A stretch of DNA of 64,000 nt, taken from Oscillibacter sp. MSJ-31 (GTDB taxonomy: Bacteria; Bacillota; Clostridia; Oscillospirales; Oscillospiraceae). Where the stretch lies: assembly GCF_018918025.1 (NCBI RefSeq), contig NZ_JAHLPT010000006.1, forward strand, positions 1 through 64,000, read 5' to 3'. Each line of letters opens with the position of its first letter. The stretch's first letter is position 1. Made by a program: the position numbers and the translations under genes. The notes under the pieces are model-generated. The model ran no database searches. It had not been told where the DNA came from and saw nothing but the letters and a program-made list of their open reading frames with translations. This document shows, piece after piece, positions 1 through 8,533 of this stretch.

Positions 1-166
1 TTTATTTGCCAATCTGGGTTGTTGGTACTATGAAATTCTATCGATTGGCTTCCGGTTTTCCGACAAAAAGCGGTTCGTTGCTCCCGACAAAACGGGGTCG
101 TGAACTCCCGACACTAACACCTGCAAACAATTTTGCGCATAAATCTTGACGGGACCTGACGGGACC
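1..166. other. Left edge, no gene recognised
   Basis: I see no gene here. The stretch contains a short motif (ccgaca with variable spacers) three times between about 58 and 118, and a tandem 10-base repeat (gggacctgac then gggacctgcc) at about 151-170, directly before the CHAP-gene remnant. It reads as scrambled junction sequence from mobile DNA. Confidence 0.4.
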
Positions 167-226
167 TGCCGTGAGCGGCAGTATGCCGTCGGGCATTATG
201 AGATTCTTGGCTTTGGTTATTATTGA
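167..226 (+). pseudogene. 3' remnant of CHAP-domain mobile-element gene (left copy)
   Basis: Read on the plus strand this gives 19 residues beginning CRERQYAVGHYEILGFG, then a stop at 224-226. It matches the C-terminus of the CHAP protein ending at 16313 (CRERQYAVGHHEILGYG). The homology begins abruptly at the hairpin ctgccgtgagcggcag (166-181), which is also present in the right copy at 16245-16262. The two copies differ at several silent sites and at the extreme C-terminus, so this is a divergent relative rather than a fresh duplication. It marks the left edge of the inserted cassette. Confidence 0.75.
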
Positions 227-241
227 AGCAAAAATATAATC

Positions 242-277
242 CGAGGCGGCGAAGAACATTCTTGCTTCGCCGCCTCG
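242..277 (-). terminator. Hairpin terminator of the minus-strand cassette
   Basis: A perfect 13-bp stem (cgaggcggcgaag at 242-254 and its complement at 265-277) with a 10-base loop lies 11 bases past the stop codon of the CFI-box gene. On the minus strand a T-rich run follows. It could also stop readthrough from the plus-strand CHAP remnant. Confidence 0.7.
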
Positions 278-288
278 TAAGATGGTTT

Positions 289-807
289 TTATTGACAACT
301 GATTGCAATGTACTTCGAGCGCAATTTCAAAACGAAAGACTTATAACGCTCATACGCATCTTCGTACCGATGCGCCGCGACAAGAGAAACGCACGGGGAA
401 ATCATGTCACGGTAGATAGCATCCCAGATTTCGCTTGCCGCACTGGTATTGTTAATGCTTTCGACAATTCTGGGGGCAATTCGGTAATATTCTGCGATAT
501 CTTTCATGCCATTTGCACGGTTTTTCAAATAGTTGTCTCGGAATTCCCTTAAGATGTTCAATTCAAAGCAATCATTTGCTACCCCTCTGGCTTCGACGCA
601 GGCGGTAGTGATAAAGCATCCTCCGTTGTTGGAGGAATCTCCACTATTATTGCCTCCCGAATAATACCTATCTGGATCAAGTCCGTTTTCACGCATGAAC
701 TCGTTAATACCCTTTTCGGATCGATACCCATAAATATCTTCTGAATATGGGCAACCGGAATCATAGAGATCTGCTTCTGCTTTGTCGTAATCGAAATAAT
801 CTGACAT
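289..807 (-). CDS. CFI-box-CTERM domain protein
   Basis: A 172-residue protein of unknown function. The centre carries GGCFITTACVEARG, the CFI-box (Cys-Phe-Ile-x-Thr-Ala-Cys type) that defines a family of small Firmicutes proteins. It is preceded by a Gly/Asn/Ser-rich linker (GGNNSGDSSNNGG) and followed by an all-helical region (LREFRDNYL, IAEYYRIAPRIVESI). The start at 807 is preferred over 825 because GAGGAG lies 7-10 bases upstream of that ATG. It is the last gene of the minus-strand cassette, 58 bases after larE. The box is often at or near a C-terminus and is suspected to be a processing or cofactor-binding site, but that is not established. No catalytic domain is visible. Confidence 0.7.
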   Translation of the reverse strand: MSDYFDYDKAEADLYDSGCPYSEDIYGYRSEKGINEFMRENGLDPDRYYSGGNNSGDSSNNGGCFITTACVEARGVANDCFELNILREFRDNYLKNRANGMKDIAEYYRIAPRIVESINNTSAASEIWDAIYRDMISPCVSLVAAHRYEDAYERYKSFVLKLRSKYIAISCQ

Positions 808-865
808 CGTCTTCTCCTCTTTCAAAAAGGCTTCGTTCCATTATTGAATCAAATATCCTGAATAG

Positions 866-1612
866 TCATTCTCTGACTTTCAAATCCAACATAACGTCAG
901 CATAATTTTTTTTAAGTTCAGATAGAATAATCTCTCTATTCTCAATTATTTTTCCGATTTGGTCAGGAGTGACCTGAATTTTTGCAGCATTCCCAAATCG
1001 ACGCACCCGGAAATTTATAAGGCCAAGTGACATAAGGAAATCCTCCGACGCTTCCGTTGCACTCAGTTTTTCTTCGGTAATTCTCTCTCCGAATGGAACT
1101 CTTGTGGCAAGGCATGCATATGCCGGTTTATCCCATGTAAAAAGCCCTGCCTCTTTGGAAAGCTGACGAATGTCCGCCTTTGTCAAGCCGCATTCTCGCA
1201 ACGGTGATAATACGGAAAACTCACTTATTGCCCACATTCCTGGGCGCTTTTCTGGATCATCGGAAGCATTCGTTCCATCTATTAGCACTGAAAAGCCGTC
1301 GTTTGATGCCGCTTGTCGGATTGCTTGGAAGGTCAATCGCTTACAATGATGGCAACGATCTGCTGGATTATTGGCAACAATCTCCGAGGACAGCACATCT
1401 ATTGATACTATCCTCAACGTAACATCCAATTCCTTGGCTAAACGAATGGCATCATTCAATTCAAACTGTGGCTGAAACTCAGATTTCAAAAAATACGCAC
1501 GCACCTCAGCGCAGTACTGTTTTGCAACATATAATAAATAGGCGGAATCAACGCCGCCCGAAAAAGCAACCGCGACTTTTGGATGTTCATCAAAAAAATC
1601 GTTTAGTGTCAT
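866..1612 (-). CDS. larE: LarE-type ATP-dependent sulfurtransferase (PP-loop)
   Basis: A 248-residue protein of the LarE family. LarE adenylates the carboxylate of pyridinium-3,5-biscarboxylate mononucleotide and inserts sulfur during synthesis of the nickel-pincer cofactor. The PP-loop SGGVDS is at residues 18-23. Unlike the sacrificial one-cysteine LarE, this copy has RCHHCK near residue 86 plus YACLATR near 166. That three-cysteine arrangement is known from LarE proteins that bind a [4Fe-4S] cluster and can use sulfide catalytically. The start has a strong site (GGGGGAG). No larA, larB or larC is visible in the window, so the substrate may differ here. It lies 82 bases after livF in the same orientation. 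Family assignment is firm; the role in this cassette is open. Confidence 0.85.
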   Translation of the reverse strand: MTLNDFFDEHPKVAVAFSGGVDSAYLLYVAKQYCAEVRAYFLKSEFQPQFELNDAIRLAKELDVTLRIVSIDVLSSEIVANNPADRCHHCKRLTFQAIRQAASNDGFSVLIDGTNASDDPEKRPGMWAISEFSVLSPLRECGLTKADIRQLSKEAGLFTWDKPAYACLATRVPFGERITEEKLSATEASEDFLMSLGLINFRVRRFGNAAKIQVTPDQIGKIIENREIILSELKKNYADVMLDLKVRE

Positions 1613-1694
1613 ATTCTCCCCCTTACTAATATTATGAAAAATCCAGTATTGTCATACAGCAATGTTTTTATTCTCAAAGTGAGAATAAGTAATA

Positions 1695-2402
1695 CTACAT
1701 TCCAAAATACGCTTTCTTCACATAATCGTTATTACGAAGTTTTTCCGCTTTATCTCTCATAGTAACAAAACCTTTTTCAAGAACATAACCATCGTTGGCA
1801 ATCGATAGCGCCATCTTTGCATTCTGTTCAACGAGAAGAACGGAAACACCTTCTTCAGCATTAATCTTTTTGACTAACATAAGAATCTCGCTTACTAATT
1901 TGGGTGAAAGGCCAAGCGACGGCTCGTCAAAAAGGATAAGTTTTGGTCTTGACATAAGCGCTCTTGCAACAGCAAGTACTTGCTGCTCTCCGCCCGAAAG
2001 AGAACCTGATAACTGCTTCTTTCTTTCCTTAAGAATGGGAAACAATTCATACATTCTATCAATGTCACTCTTGCATGTAGTGGAACTGTTGATATATCCT
2101 CCAAGTTCAAGGTGTTCAGCAACTGTCATAGTCGGCCAAATCTGTCTTCCTTCAGGACAATGCGAAATTCCTGCCTTTACTATGTCTTTTGATTTCATCC
2201 TATCAATTCTCTGACCTCGGAAAATAATTTCGCCTTTTAATATAGGGAGTAGTCCGCAGATCGTTCTAAGTGTGGTCGTTTTTCCGGCACCATTAGGTCC
2301 AACCATAGCGACCAGTGAACCTTCCCCGACCTGAAGATTAACTCCATTCAATACTTTGGTAGATCCATACGCCGCATGGACATCATTTAGCTCTAATAAC
2401 AT
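1695..2402 (-). CDS. livF: Branched-chain amino acid-type ABC transporter ATPase (LivF family)
   Basis: A 235-residue ABC ATPase. Walker A GPNGAGKTT is near residue 35, the signature LSGGEQQ near 135 and Walker B LILFDEPS near 156. The length, and the EGRQIWPTMTVAEHL stretch typical of LivF, separate it from LivG. It forms the nucleotide-binding heterodimer with the product of the preceding gene, whose end it overlaps by 10 bases, implying coupled translation. It powers import through LivH/LivM at the cytoplasmic face. It is part of a complete five-gene importer within the minus-strand cassette. The true ligand cannot be read from the ATPase. Confidence 0.9.
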   Translation of the reverse strand: MLLELNDVHAAYGSTKVLNGVNLQVGEGSLVAMVGPNGAGKTTTLRTICGLLPILKGEIIFRGQRIDRMKSKDIVKAGISHCPEGRQIWPTMTVAEHLELGGYINSSTTCKSDIDRMYELFPILKERKKQLSGSLSGGEQQVLAVARALMSRPKLILFDEPSLGLSPKLVSEILMLVKKINAEEGVSVLLVEQNAKMALSIANDGYVLEKGFVTMRDKAEKLRNNDYVKKAYFGM

Positions 2403-3178
2403 CCGCTACCACCAACATCCTCTCCTGAACCGAGATATGCTTCGATCACTCTTACGTTACTGGTTACTTCTTGTGGAGTACCAAAACATATATTTTCGCC
2501 GAAGTTAAGAGCCACAATACGATCAGATATTTTCATAACTAGGTCCATGTCGTGCTCGATAAGCAGTATTGTAACACCTGAATGGCGCAGATCATTGATC
2601 ATATTCATTAGTTCTTTCGATTCAGTATGATTTAGTCCAGCTACCGGCTCATCAAGGAGGAGAAGTCTTGGTTCGGCAGCCATAGCAACTGCTATCTCAA
2701 GAACGCGTTGTTCGCCATAGGAGAGTTCGGCACACATAAAATCTTTCTTATCAGAAAGTTTCGTGTACTCAAGTATTTCTGTGACCTTATTCTTGGAGCG
2801 TTCGAGTTCGGAATAAAACTTTTTATTTCTGAGAATAATATCTAAAGTCGTAGTTTTGTGCTTGCTGTGTGTACCTACTAAAACTGCTTCTTCAACAGTT
2901 AATGAAGAGAAAACCTTCGTTTTCTGAAATGTTGTTACAAGGCCAAGGTTCGCAACCTTATATGCTTCCCAGCCTGTAATGTCCGTATTATTAAATGTAA
3001 CCTTACCATATGTAGGCTTTTCAAGGCCTGTAACCATTGAGAAAAGAGTAGTTTTCCCAGCTCCATTAGGACCAATTAGACTTACAATTTCCCCTTTTTT
3101 AACGTCAAAAGATACATCTTTTACTGCAGTAAGTCCACCGAATATTTTTGTTAGGCCTCTTACTTCCAATAAAGACAT
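2393..3178 (-). CDS. livG: Branched-chain amino acid-type ABC transporter ATPase (LivG family)
   Basis: A 261-residue ABC ATPase with Walker A GPNGAGKTT, signature LSYGEQRVLE and Walker B LLLLDEPVAGLN, followed by the conserved HDMDLVM switch region. The LivG hallmarks VTGLEKPTYGKV and GLVTTFQKTKVF are present. I place the start at 3178 (MSLLEVRGLTK) rather than 3205, because AAAGGAG lies eight bases before that ATG. It is 30 bases downstream of livM and overlaps livF. It pairs with LivF to energise transport. Confidence 0.9.
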   Translation of the reverse strand: MSLLEVRGLTKIFGGLTAVKDVSFDVKKGEIVSLIGPNGAGKTTLFSMVTGLEKPTYGKVTFNNTDITGWEAYKVANLGLVTTFQKTKVFSSLTVEEAVLVGTHSKHKTTTLDIILRNKKFYSELERSKNKVTEILEYTKLSDKKDFMCAELSYGEQRVLEIAVAMAAEPRLLLLDEPVAGLNHTESKELMNMINDLRHSGVTILLIEHDMDLVMKISDRIVALNFGENICFGTPQEVTSNVRVIEAYLGSGEDVGGSGCY

Positions 3179-3208
3179 TACTGCATCTCCTTTGTTGCCG
3201 TTCAATAG

Positions 3209-4165
3209 TTATTTCTTCTTTCTTGTTAATTTTGTGAACGCAGGTATAAAACCATCAGGCACAAATAATACAAGAAAGATAAGAATCAATCCGAAAATTG
3301 GCATTCTAAGCATATCGGCGAAACGTAAATATTCAGGTAGGAATGTGAAGAGAAATGCGCCAACGACAGGGCCCCATATTGTTCCGCGTCCTCCTACCAC
3401 GACCATCATAATGATGTATAGCATAACATTGTTGAAATCGGCCATTTCAGGAGAAACCATCTGTGCGAAGCTGGCATGGAAGCACCCTGCAAATGCAGAG
3501 ACTGCAGCTCCTATGGTAAATGCTGCTATAGAATAATGATAAGGTGAAATACCAAGACTGGCTGCAAGTGAGTCGGCCTGCTTAACAGCTACAAAAGCTC
3601 TTCCAATTTTTGAATCAATAATACGTTCCATAAGGAACTGTATAATGACAACGAAAATGAGTACATAATAGTAAATTGAAAGTTTTGAGGTTAACTGATT
3701 CCCGAAGAAAGCCATTCTCGGAATGCTAAGGATGCCGGCCTGACCATTTGTCATATCTGTCCAGTTTAATGCGACCAGTCTGACGACACGAGCAAAAAGG
3801 ATAGAAATGACAATAAAAGCGCTACCTCTTGCTCTCATGCCGATTACCGCAAGCAAGAAACCAACTAATGCAGTCATAATCACTGCAATAATAGTTGATC
3901 CCCACCAGAAGAAGCCAAACTTTGTTGTTAAGATTGCAAAAACATACCCACCGATAGCAAAGAAGCCCGCCTGACCAAGTGACATCTGCCCGCAATACCC
4001 AAGGCAAATATTTAATCCCTGCGCAAGCATAATATAAATCAAGGCATTAATACATAAATGTCTTGAATAATCAGATGAAAAGACGAATGGAATGATGCAT
4101 AGCACAGTTGTCCAACCAAGGAAGGTCAAAGAACTTCTCTTTATTTTTATATTCTTCTTATCCAT
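3209..4165 (-). CDS. livM: Branched-chain amino acid-type ABC permease (LivM family)
   Basis: A 318-residue integral membrane protein with about nine or ten hydrophobic segments. The family's cytoplasmic coupling loop region is present around GRAFVAVKQADSLAASLGIS (residues about 190-210), and the C-terminal GGRGTIWGPVVGAFL segment is characteristic. Its start overlaps the end of livH by 8 bases. With LivH it forms the transmembrane channel. The N-terminus is basic and soluble (MDKKNIKIKRSS). No sign of damage. Confidence 0.9.
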   Translation of the reverse strand: MDKKNIKIKRSSLTFLGWTTVLCIIPFVFSSDYSRHLCINALIYIMLAQGLNICLGYCGQMSLGQAGFFAIGGYVFAILTTKFGFFWWGSTIIAVIMTALVGFLLAVIGMRARGSAFIVISILFARVVRLVALNWTDMTNGQAGILSIPRMAFFGNQLTSKLSIYYYVLIFVVIIQFLMERIIDSKIGRAFVAVKQADSLAASLGISPYHYSIAAFTIGAAVSAFAGCFHASFAQMVSPEMADFNNVMLYIIMMVVVGGRGTIWGPVVGAFLFTFLPEYLRFADMLRMPIFGLILIFLVLFVPDGFIPAFTKLTRKKK

Positions 4166-5027
4166 TCATTCTGCTTCCACCTTTAGAGAAAATACCTTGA
4201 GGTTTGAAGATAAGAACTAAGATTAAAATGATGAAGGGGAATGCATCCTTATATGCTGATGAGATGTATCCGCCACCAAGTGCTTCAATAATACCCATCA
4301 GTAATCCGATAGTAATAGCGCCAATGAAGTTTCCGGGACCGCCTGCAACAACAACTGCCCAAGATACTGATATAGCCTTCGCACCCATTGTTGGCTCAAG
4401 AGAATAGGCAAGTCCGAGAAGAGCCCCGGCTATACAAGCCATTACTGTTCCAAGAATTGTACTTACTGAGTAAATGCGTTCTGAATCGATACCAACAAGC
4501 CGAGCGGCATCTCTCTGCTGAAAAGTAGCTCTGAAGGCCTTACCTAGTTTGGTGTATTTAATAATGCAAAAGAAAGCAAATAATGATACTGCTGACGCAA
4601 GAATTATGAACAGTCTTGCAGGCGTAACAGAAACTCTGCCGAGGAAAATTGTGTTGCTCTTAAATGGGCTCATAAGGTTCTTTGGCTGTGCACCCCAAAT
4701 ATACTGTGCTAGATTTGTAAAGAAGATTGACATACCAATAGTAACCAGTCCGTTTACTGTCATGTCATCTCTAACATATTTAAAAACAAGCCTATTAAGA
4801 AGATACCCAAGTATTATTCCGCATACAATTGTAAGGAAGAATGCCAACGCAAAAGGAAGTCCCAGCAAATCGAGAAATGTAAATGCAAAATATGCACCAA
4901 GCATATAGAATTCGCCATGAGCGAAGTTAGACACTCTCATTAGTCCGAAAATAATGGTATGTCCAATAGAAATCAACGCATATCCAGATCCAAGGACTAT
5001 ACCATTAAGGAGCAATTGCAAAAACAT
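4158..5027 (-). CDS. livH: Branched-chain amino acid-type ABC permease (LivH family)
   Basis: A 289-residue polytopic permease. It begins MFLQLLLNGIVLGSGYALISIG, a standard LivH N-terminus. The reading frame is open to 5093, but a strong GGAGGAG site just upstream of 5027 fixes this start. The EAA-like loop GKAFRATFQQRDAARLVGID is near residue 170 and the C-terminal GGPGNFIGAITIG signature is intact. It lies 66 bases after the binding-protein gene and overlaps livM by 8 bases. Confidence 0.9.
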   Translation of the reverse strand: MFLQLLLNGIVLGSGYALISIGHTIIFGLMRVSNFAHGEFYMLGAYFAFTFLDLLGLPFALAFFLTIVCGIILGYLLNRLVFKYVRDDMTVNGLVTIGMSIFFTNLAQYIWGAQPKNLMSPFKSNTIFLGRVSVTPARLFIILASAVSLFAFFCIIKYTKLGKAFRATFQQRDAARLVGIDSERIYSVSTILGTVMACIAGALLGLAYSLEPTMGAKAISVSWAVVVAGGPGNFIGAITIGLLMGIIEALGGGYISSAYKDAFPFIILILVLIFKPQGIFSKGGSRMNG

Positions 5028-5093
5028 AAATCTCCTCCGCTGTTCTAACATTGGGGGAGAGAAATAATGCTCCCCCAACGCCCAAAAGCTCAA

Positions 5094-6254
5094 TTACCTC
5101 TGAAGTGATACAGTAGTTGATCCAGCACAGACCGCCATACCTTCTTCGTTTTGAGAAAGGAACACCTCAAAGCCATATCCCTGCCCATTCTCATCGAATT
5201 TAATAGGGCCAGTAAGCATATTTATATCGGTATCCTTAAGCGCATCACGGATAGAAGTTGGATCATCTGGGTCTATAGCATTGTCTATGCCATTAGCGAC
5301 TACTAATACTGCATTGAATTCACATGCTGCATACTTGTCAGGAGCTTTCCCATTAGTTACAGCACCATACAATTCTGTGAATAACGGGTTCATTTCCGTT
5401 TTGATATCAGGAAGGTATTCGACCATACCGTATACACCTTCCGCTGCTGCACCAGCTTGCTTAAGAAAGTCGCCTGATGCCCAGGAACCCTCGCCGATTA
5501 TAGGACACTCAATTCCCAATTCCTGCTTCTGAACCGCAATACGAACTGCGTTTGCAAGGTTAGATACCGCATACACAGCATCAGGTTTGGACTCTTTAAT
5601 AGCTGTAAGCTGTGTATAAAGGTCAGCATCTTCTTTATTTACAACCTGAACGGTTGTAGTTTCTGCGCCATGCAACTCAGCATATTCTTTGAATGTATTT
5701 ACTGAACCAAGGCCCCAATCACCGTTCTCATAGATGTAAGCAATCTTCTTAATGCCAAGTTCATCAATAATCTTGCCTGCAAATGCATCAATATAGAGGT
5801 TAGAAATACCGACCGCACGGAAAAAATACTTATAGCCTTTCTCTGTAAGAGTTCCTGATGTGGCGATAGCTGTTATTAGCGGAATCTTGTTGGATTCTGC
5901 TACGGGCTGTACCGCTGCAGTACAAGAGGAGTTGAAAGCACCCACCAGTACCTTAACGCCATCGTAACTGATTAACTTTTCAGCCGCTGATGCCGCTGTA
6001 TTAGGATCAGTTGCAGAATCTTCAAAAATGAGTTCAATTTTTTTCCCGCCTGCTATACCGCCATTTTCGTTGATATAGTTTGCGGCAGCTTTTGCGCCGT
6101 TCATAGCGCTCTCGCCATCATATGCCGATGTTCCCGAAAGCGGCAGAATACATCCAACAAGGATTGTATCTTCGGCGACTGTTGGCGCCGTTGCACAGCC
6201 AACAAGTGACAATACCACGCAAAGGCTCACAAGGAACGCAATTACTTTATTCAT
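5094..6254 (-). CDS. ABC transporter substrate-binding lipoprotein (LivK/Leu-Ile-Val type)
   Basis: A 386-residue receptor for the adjacent importer. The N-terminus is a lipoprotein signal (hydrophobic stretch then LVGC, Cys at residue 20), so it is predicted to be anchored outside the membrane. The mature part follows the periplasmic-binding type I fold: ILVGCILPLSGTSAYDG, AKAAANYINENGG, LVGAFNSSCTAAVQPVAE and AYIYENGDWGLG. Such receptors bind branched-chain amino acids, but relatives bind urea, amides, aromatic acids and nucleobase-like compounds, so the ligand is not settled. It heads the five-gene transporter block, 55 bases after a radical SAM gene. Confidence 0.87.
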   Translation of the reverse strand: MNKVIAFLVSLCVVLSLVGCATAPTVAEDTILVGCILPLSGTSAYDGESAMNGAKAAANYINENGGIAGGKKIELIFEDSATDPNTAASAAEKLISYDGVKVLVGAFNSSCTAAVQPVAESNKIPLITAIATSGTLTEKGYKYFFRAVGISNLYIDAFAGKIIDELGIKKIAYIYENGDWGLGSVNTFKEYAELHGAETTTVQVVNKEDADLYTQLTAIKESKPDAVYAVSNLANAVRIAVQKQELGIECPIIGEGSWASGDFLKQAGAAAEGVYGMVEYLPDIKTEMNPLFTELYGAVTNGKAPDKYAACEFNAVLVVANGIDNAIDPDDPTSIRDALKDTDINMLTGPIKFDENGQGYGFEVFLSQNEEGMAVCAGSTTVSLQR

Positions 6255-6309
6255 GTCTTTCTTGTATGATTATTTCAGAAGCGATATAATCATATTCCTT
6301 TTCTTTTGA

Positions 6310-7416
6310 TTATTCCATGTGTTGCTTTTTTACTATATCACTATAAGAATCATCTGTGGGGGCAAAATTAGAGCTCTCGATTCCCTTAATCCATGCATGC
6401 ACCAACTCAGCATCCGGCAGGAGGCTTTCATCAATTTCATTGTTCTTTATTGCATCGTATAGCGCTTGGCAAAATGGATGTGGCGCCAATAGTGTTGTCC
6501 CATTTGAATATGCCAATGATCTGCAAGATCCCAAACAAGTTTTCCAATACACGCATTTTGAACATGGTAGTTCGTAATCACTTTGCTTAATCTTTCGAAT
6601 TTCCGCAAAATGTTTGCTTACCCAAATGTTTTTTAACATTTCTTGCTTTATATTGCCAGCCACAAACTCCCGATGATTAAAAGTGATCGGAGCACAAGAA
6701 GTCACGTCACCATTGGGCATAACTTCACATCTATGTACACCCCATCCGCATTTTTTCTTCTTTCTTTCCGGGAATATATCCGGTAATTCTATCATTACAT
6801 TCGGGTAATTATCGATCACTTTTTTTCGTATTGCCAGCCATTCTTTAACTTCAAATAACGGGATATTTTTCCCATTACCAGTCGGACTATGAGCGAGGAA
6901 GCATCTGTTTTTTATTCCATTTTCCTTTGAAAATTGAAAAATATCATCTATCTCGTCGATATTTATTTTGGTTATTGCAGTTTGTATTCTGATATCACAG
7001 CCTAGGTTCGCAACTTTAAGAATATTCTCTTTTACCTGATGAGAATATCTTTCATCTCTCATTTTATTGCCATCGTAGCTAATTGCAAACGCCACTTTCC
7101 GAATTCTCTCTTCTCCCAACCCATCAATGATTTTGTCAACTAATACGCCGTTTGTCTCAATAGCCACTTTCAGCTTTTTCTCTAAGCAATACCCCATTGC
7201 CTCCGTAATATCTTGAGCAAATAGCGGCTCACCGCCACTGAAAGTGACTTTTTTGCAGCCCAATTCGATTGCTTGATTAACCAGAGACTTTATATCCGCA
7301 ATTGATAATTCGCATTTTTCATTGAACCAGTCTGCCGCATAGCAATGCTGACAGTTAAAATTGCAACCAGAAGTAATCCTAATGTGCAAATCATTTAATG
7401 CCGGTATATCAGTCAT
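6310..7416 (-). CDS. Radical SAM/SPASM domain protein (copy A)
   Basis: A 368-residue radical SAM enzyme. The [4Fe-4S] motif CNFNCQHC (CxxxCxxC) is at residues 18-25, and the SAM-contacting FSGGEPLF follows near residue 60. The C-terminal third has a SPASM-type cysteine set (CGWGVHRC, CAPITFNHREF, CSKCVYWKTCLGSC, then CQALYDA) for auxiliary Fe-S clusters. Such proteins modify peptides or small molecules by radical chemistry. No precursor-peptide gene is obvious next to it. Its start overlaps the kinase gene by 4 bases, so they are probably translated together. The substrate is unknown. Confidence 0.85.
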   Translation of the reverse strand: MTDIPALNDLHIRITSGCNFNCQHCYAADWFNEKCELSIADIKSLVNQAIELGCKKVTFSGGEPLFAQDITEAMGYCLEKKLKVAIETNGVLVDKIIDGLGEERIRKVAFAISYDGNKMRDERYSHQVKENILKVANLGCDIRIQTAITKINIDEIDDIFQFSKENGIKNRCFLAHSPTGNGKNIPLFEVKEWLAIRKKVIDNYPNVMIELPDIFPERKKKKCGWGVHRCEVMPNGDVTSCAPITFNHREFVAGNIKQEMLKNIWVSKHFAEIRKIKQSDYELPCSKCVYWKTCLGSCRSLAYSNGTTLLAPHPFCQALYDAIKNNEIDESLLPDAELVHAWIKGIESSNFAPTDDSYSDIVKKQHME

Positions 7417-8060
7417 CTTTTATTCTCCTCGTGGTTCATATTATGGCTTTGATAGCAAAGAGTCAAAATATAATCCGCCGTTTCCGTTTCACTCATATTG
7501 GAAGTGTCTAGTACAATCGAATTGAAATATTTTTGCGATAATTCCATTAGTCCAATGTCTCTTTTTTCAAATTTTCCCGAATCATTTAGTATTAAGAGAT
7601 CATTTTGCGTTAGCGTCTTGGAATTGCTCTCAATTCGATTCAACAGTCGTTTCTTTCTTGAATCAATGTTTGCAGTCAGATATACAGAAATATTCGGAAT
7701 CGGATGTTTAGGTGCTAACGCTTCAAATAATTGCACCAAATCAATATTGCCCTTTTCTTTATGGTAATTGATTGACCGCAACAAGAGCATTGAATCTTGG
7801 ATTACGTTTTCTGTTAGTTCGAACTTCTTGATATCTGCAAGCAATGATACATAGTGTAAATACCCATATATTTCGTCATCATACAATTTTTGGGATTTTA
7901 TCTGCTTTTCGAATTGTTGAATAGGATTGTTCTGCGATAGGCAATTGTTGTATATTTCCCATTTTTCTCCACTTCGCCCAGCAATTATATCAGCAATCGT
8001 CGATTTCCCCGCCAAATCCATTCCTTCAATGTGCAAATAGTATTTTTGAAATCTATTCAT
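7413..8060 (-). CDS. P-loop nucleoside/nucleotide kinase-like protein
   Basis: A 215-residue protein with a Walker A loop at its N-terminus (GMDLAGKST, residues about 13-21), in the position and form found in thymidylate and deoxynucleoside kinases. A later SRKKRLLNRIESNS stretch resembles the arginine-rich lid of this superfamily. The typical DR(Y/F/S) motif is not clear; QDSMLLLRSINYH near residue 88 may take its place. The best reading is a kinase acting on a nucleoside, nucleotide or related small molecule. It is between the pyrophosphatase-like gene and radical SAM copy A, with a 4-base overlap into the latter. Confidence 0.65.
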   Translation of the reverse strand: MNRFQKYYLHIEGMDLAGKSTIADIIAGRSGEKWEIYNNCLSQNNPIQQFEKQIKSQKLYDDEIYGYLHYVSLLADIKKFELTENVIQDSMLLLRSINYHKEKGNIDLVQLFEALAPKHPIPNISVYLTANIDSRKKRLLNRIESNSKTLTQNDLLILNDSGKFEKRDIGLMELSQKYFNSIVLDTSNMSETETADYILTLCYQSHNMNHEENKR

Positions 8061-8118
8061 GTTTTCTCCCAGATGATCGTTACCAACGAAAATGTTCCCA
8101 GCCCGGCATTTGATTCAC

Positions 8119-8463
8119 TTATCTTATTAAAAAGCCTTCGAAGTATTTTTCTTGAAAATGTATCATATCTAATATTTCCTCATCGGAATATTGTTTCCCG
8201 TCTATAGACACTATCCACTTATCTTCAATATCATTTGTTCTATGAAAAACAGCTATCACTTCTCCCTTGAATCGTTTTATCGGTATGTTTGTACCCAAAA
8301 CATAAACATCTTGTTCTTCACCATCATTCGCAAATACATTTTCTACGTATCCATAATTAATTGGATATTCGATATTCGGATTGCTTGGATGTTGGCTCCC
8401 TATTGGTCGATCAATTATTCCAGCAACCGTTTTTCCGATAATGTCAAAGCCACCATTTTCCAT
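8119..8463 (-). CDS. Small inorganic-pyrophosphatase-like protein
   Basis: A 114-residue protein related to the type I soluble inorganic pyrophosphatase fold. Recognisable blocks are IDRPIGSQHP (family: basic residues after a PxGS motif), YPINYGYV (family: YPxNYGxIP), DGEEQDVYVLG (family: DGDPxDxLV) and EDKWIV (family: DDKxI). The metal-binding signature is degenerate: Glu and Gln replace Asp and a hydrophobic residue. It is also much shorter than the usual 160-180 residues. Similar short proteins exist in Firmicutes, so this is likely a divergent subfamily. It may hydrolyse pyrophosphate released by a neighbouring reaction or act on another phosphoanhydride. Confidence 0.65.
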   Translation of the reverse strand: MENGGFDIIGKTVAGIIDRPIGSQHPSNPNIEYPINYGYVENVFANDGEEQDVYVLGTNIPIKRFKGEVIAVFHRTNDIEDKWIVSIDGKQYSDEEILDMIHFQEKYFEGFLIR

Positions 8464-8533
8464 TTATTACTCCCCTGGCGGAAATACGTCATTTATAAAT
8501 CGATTTGGAACATCATAGATTCAGAAGCGTTCC

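Noticed and set aside
1-160. Triple ccgaca repeats as a small CRISPR-like array
   Set aside because: The repeated unit is about six bases and the spacing is irregular; no cas genes are present anywhere in the window.
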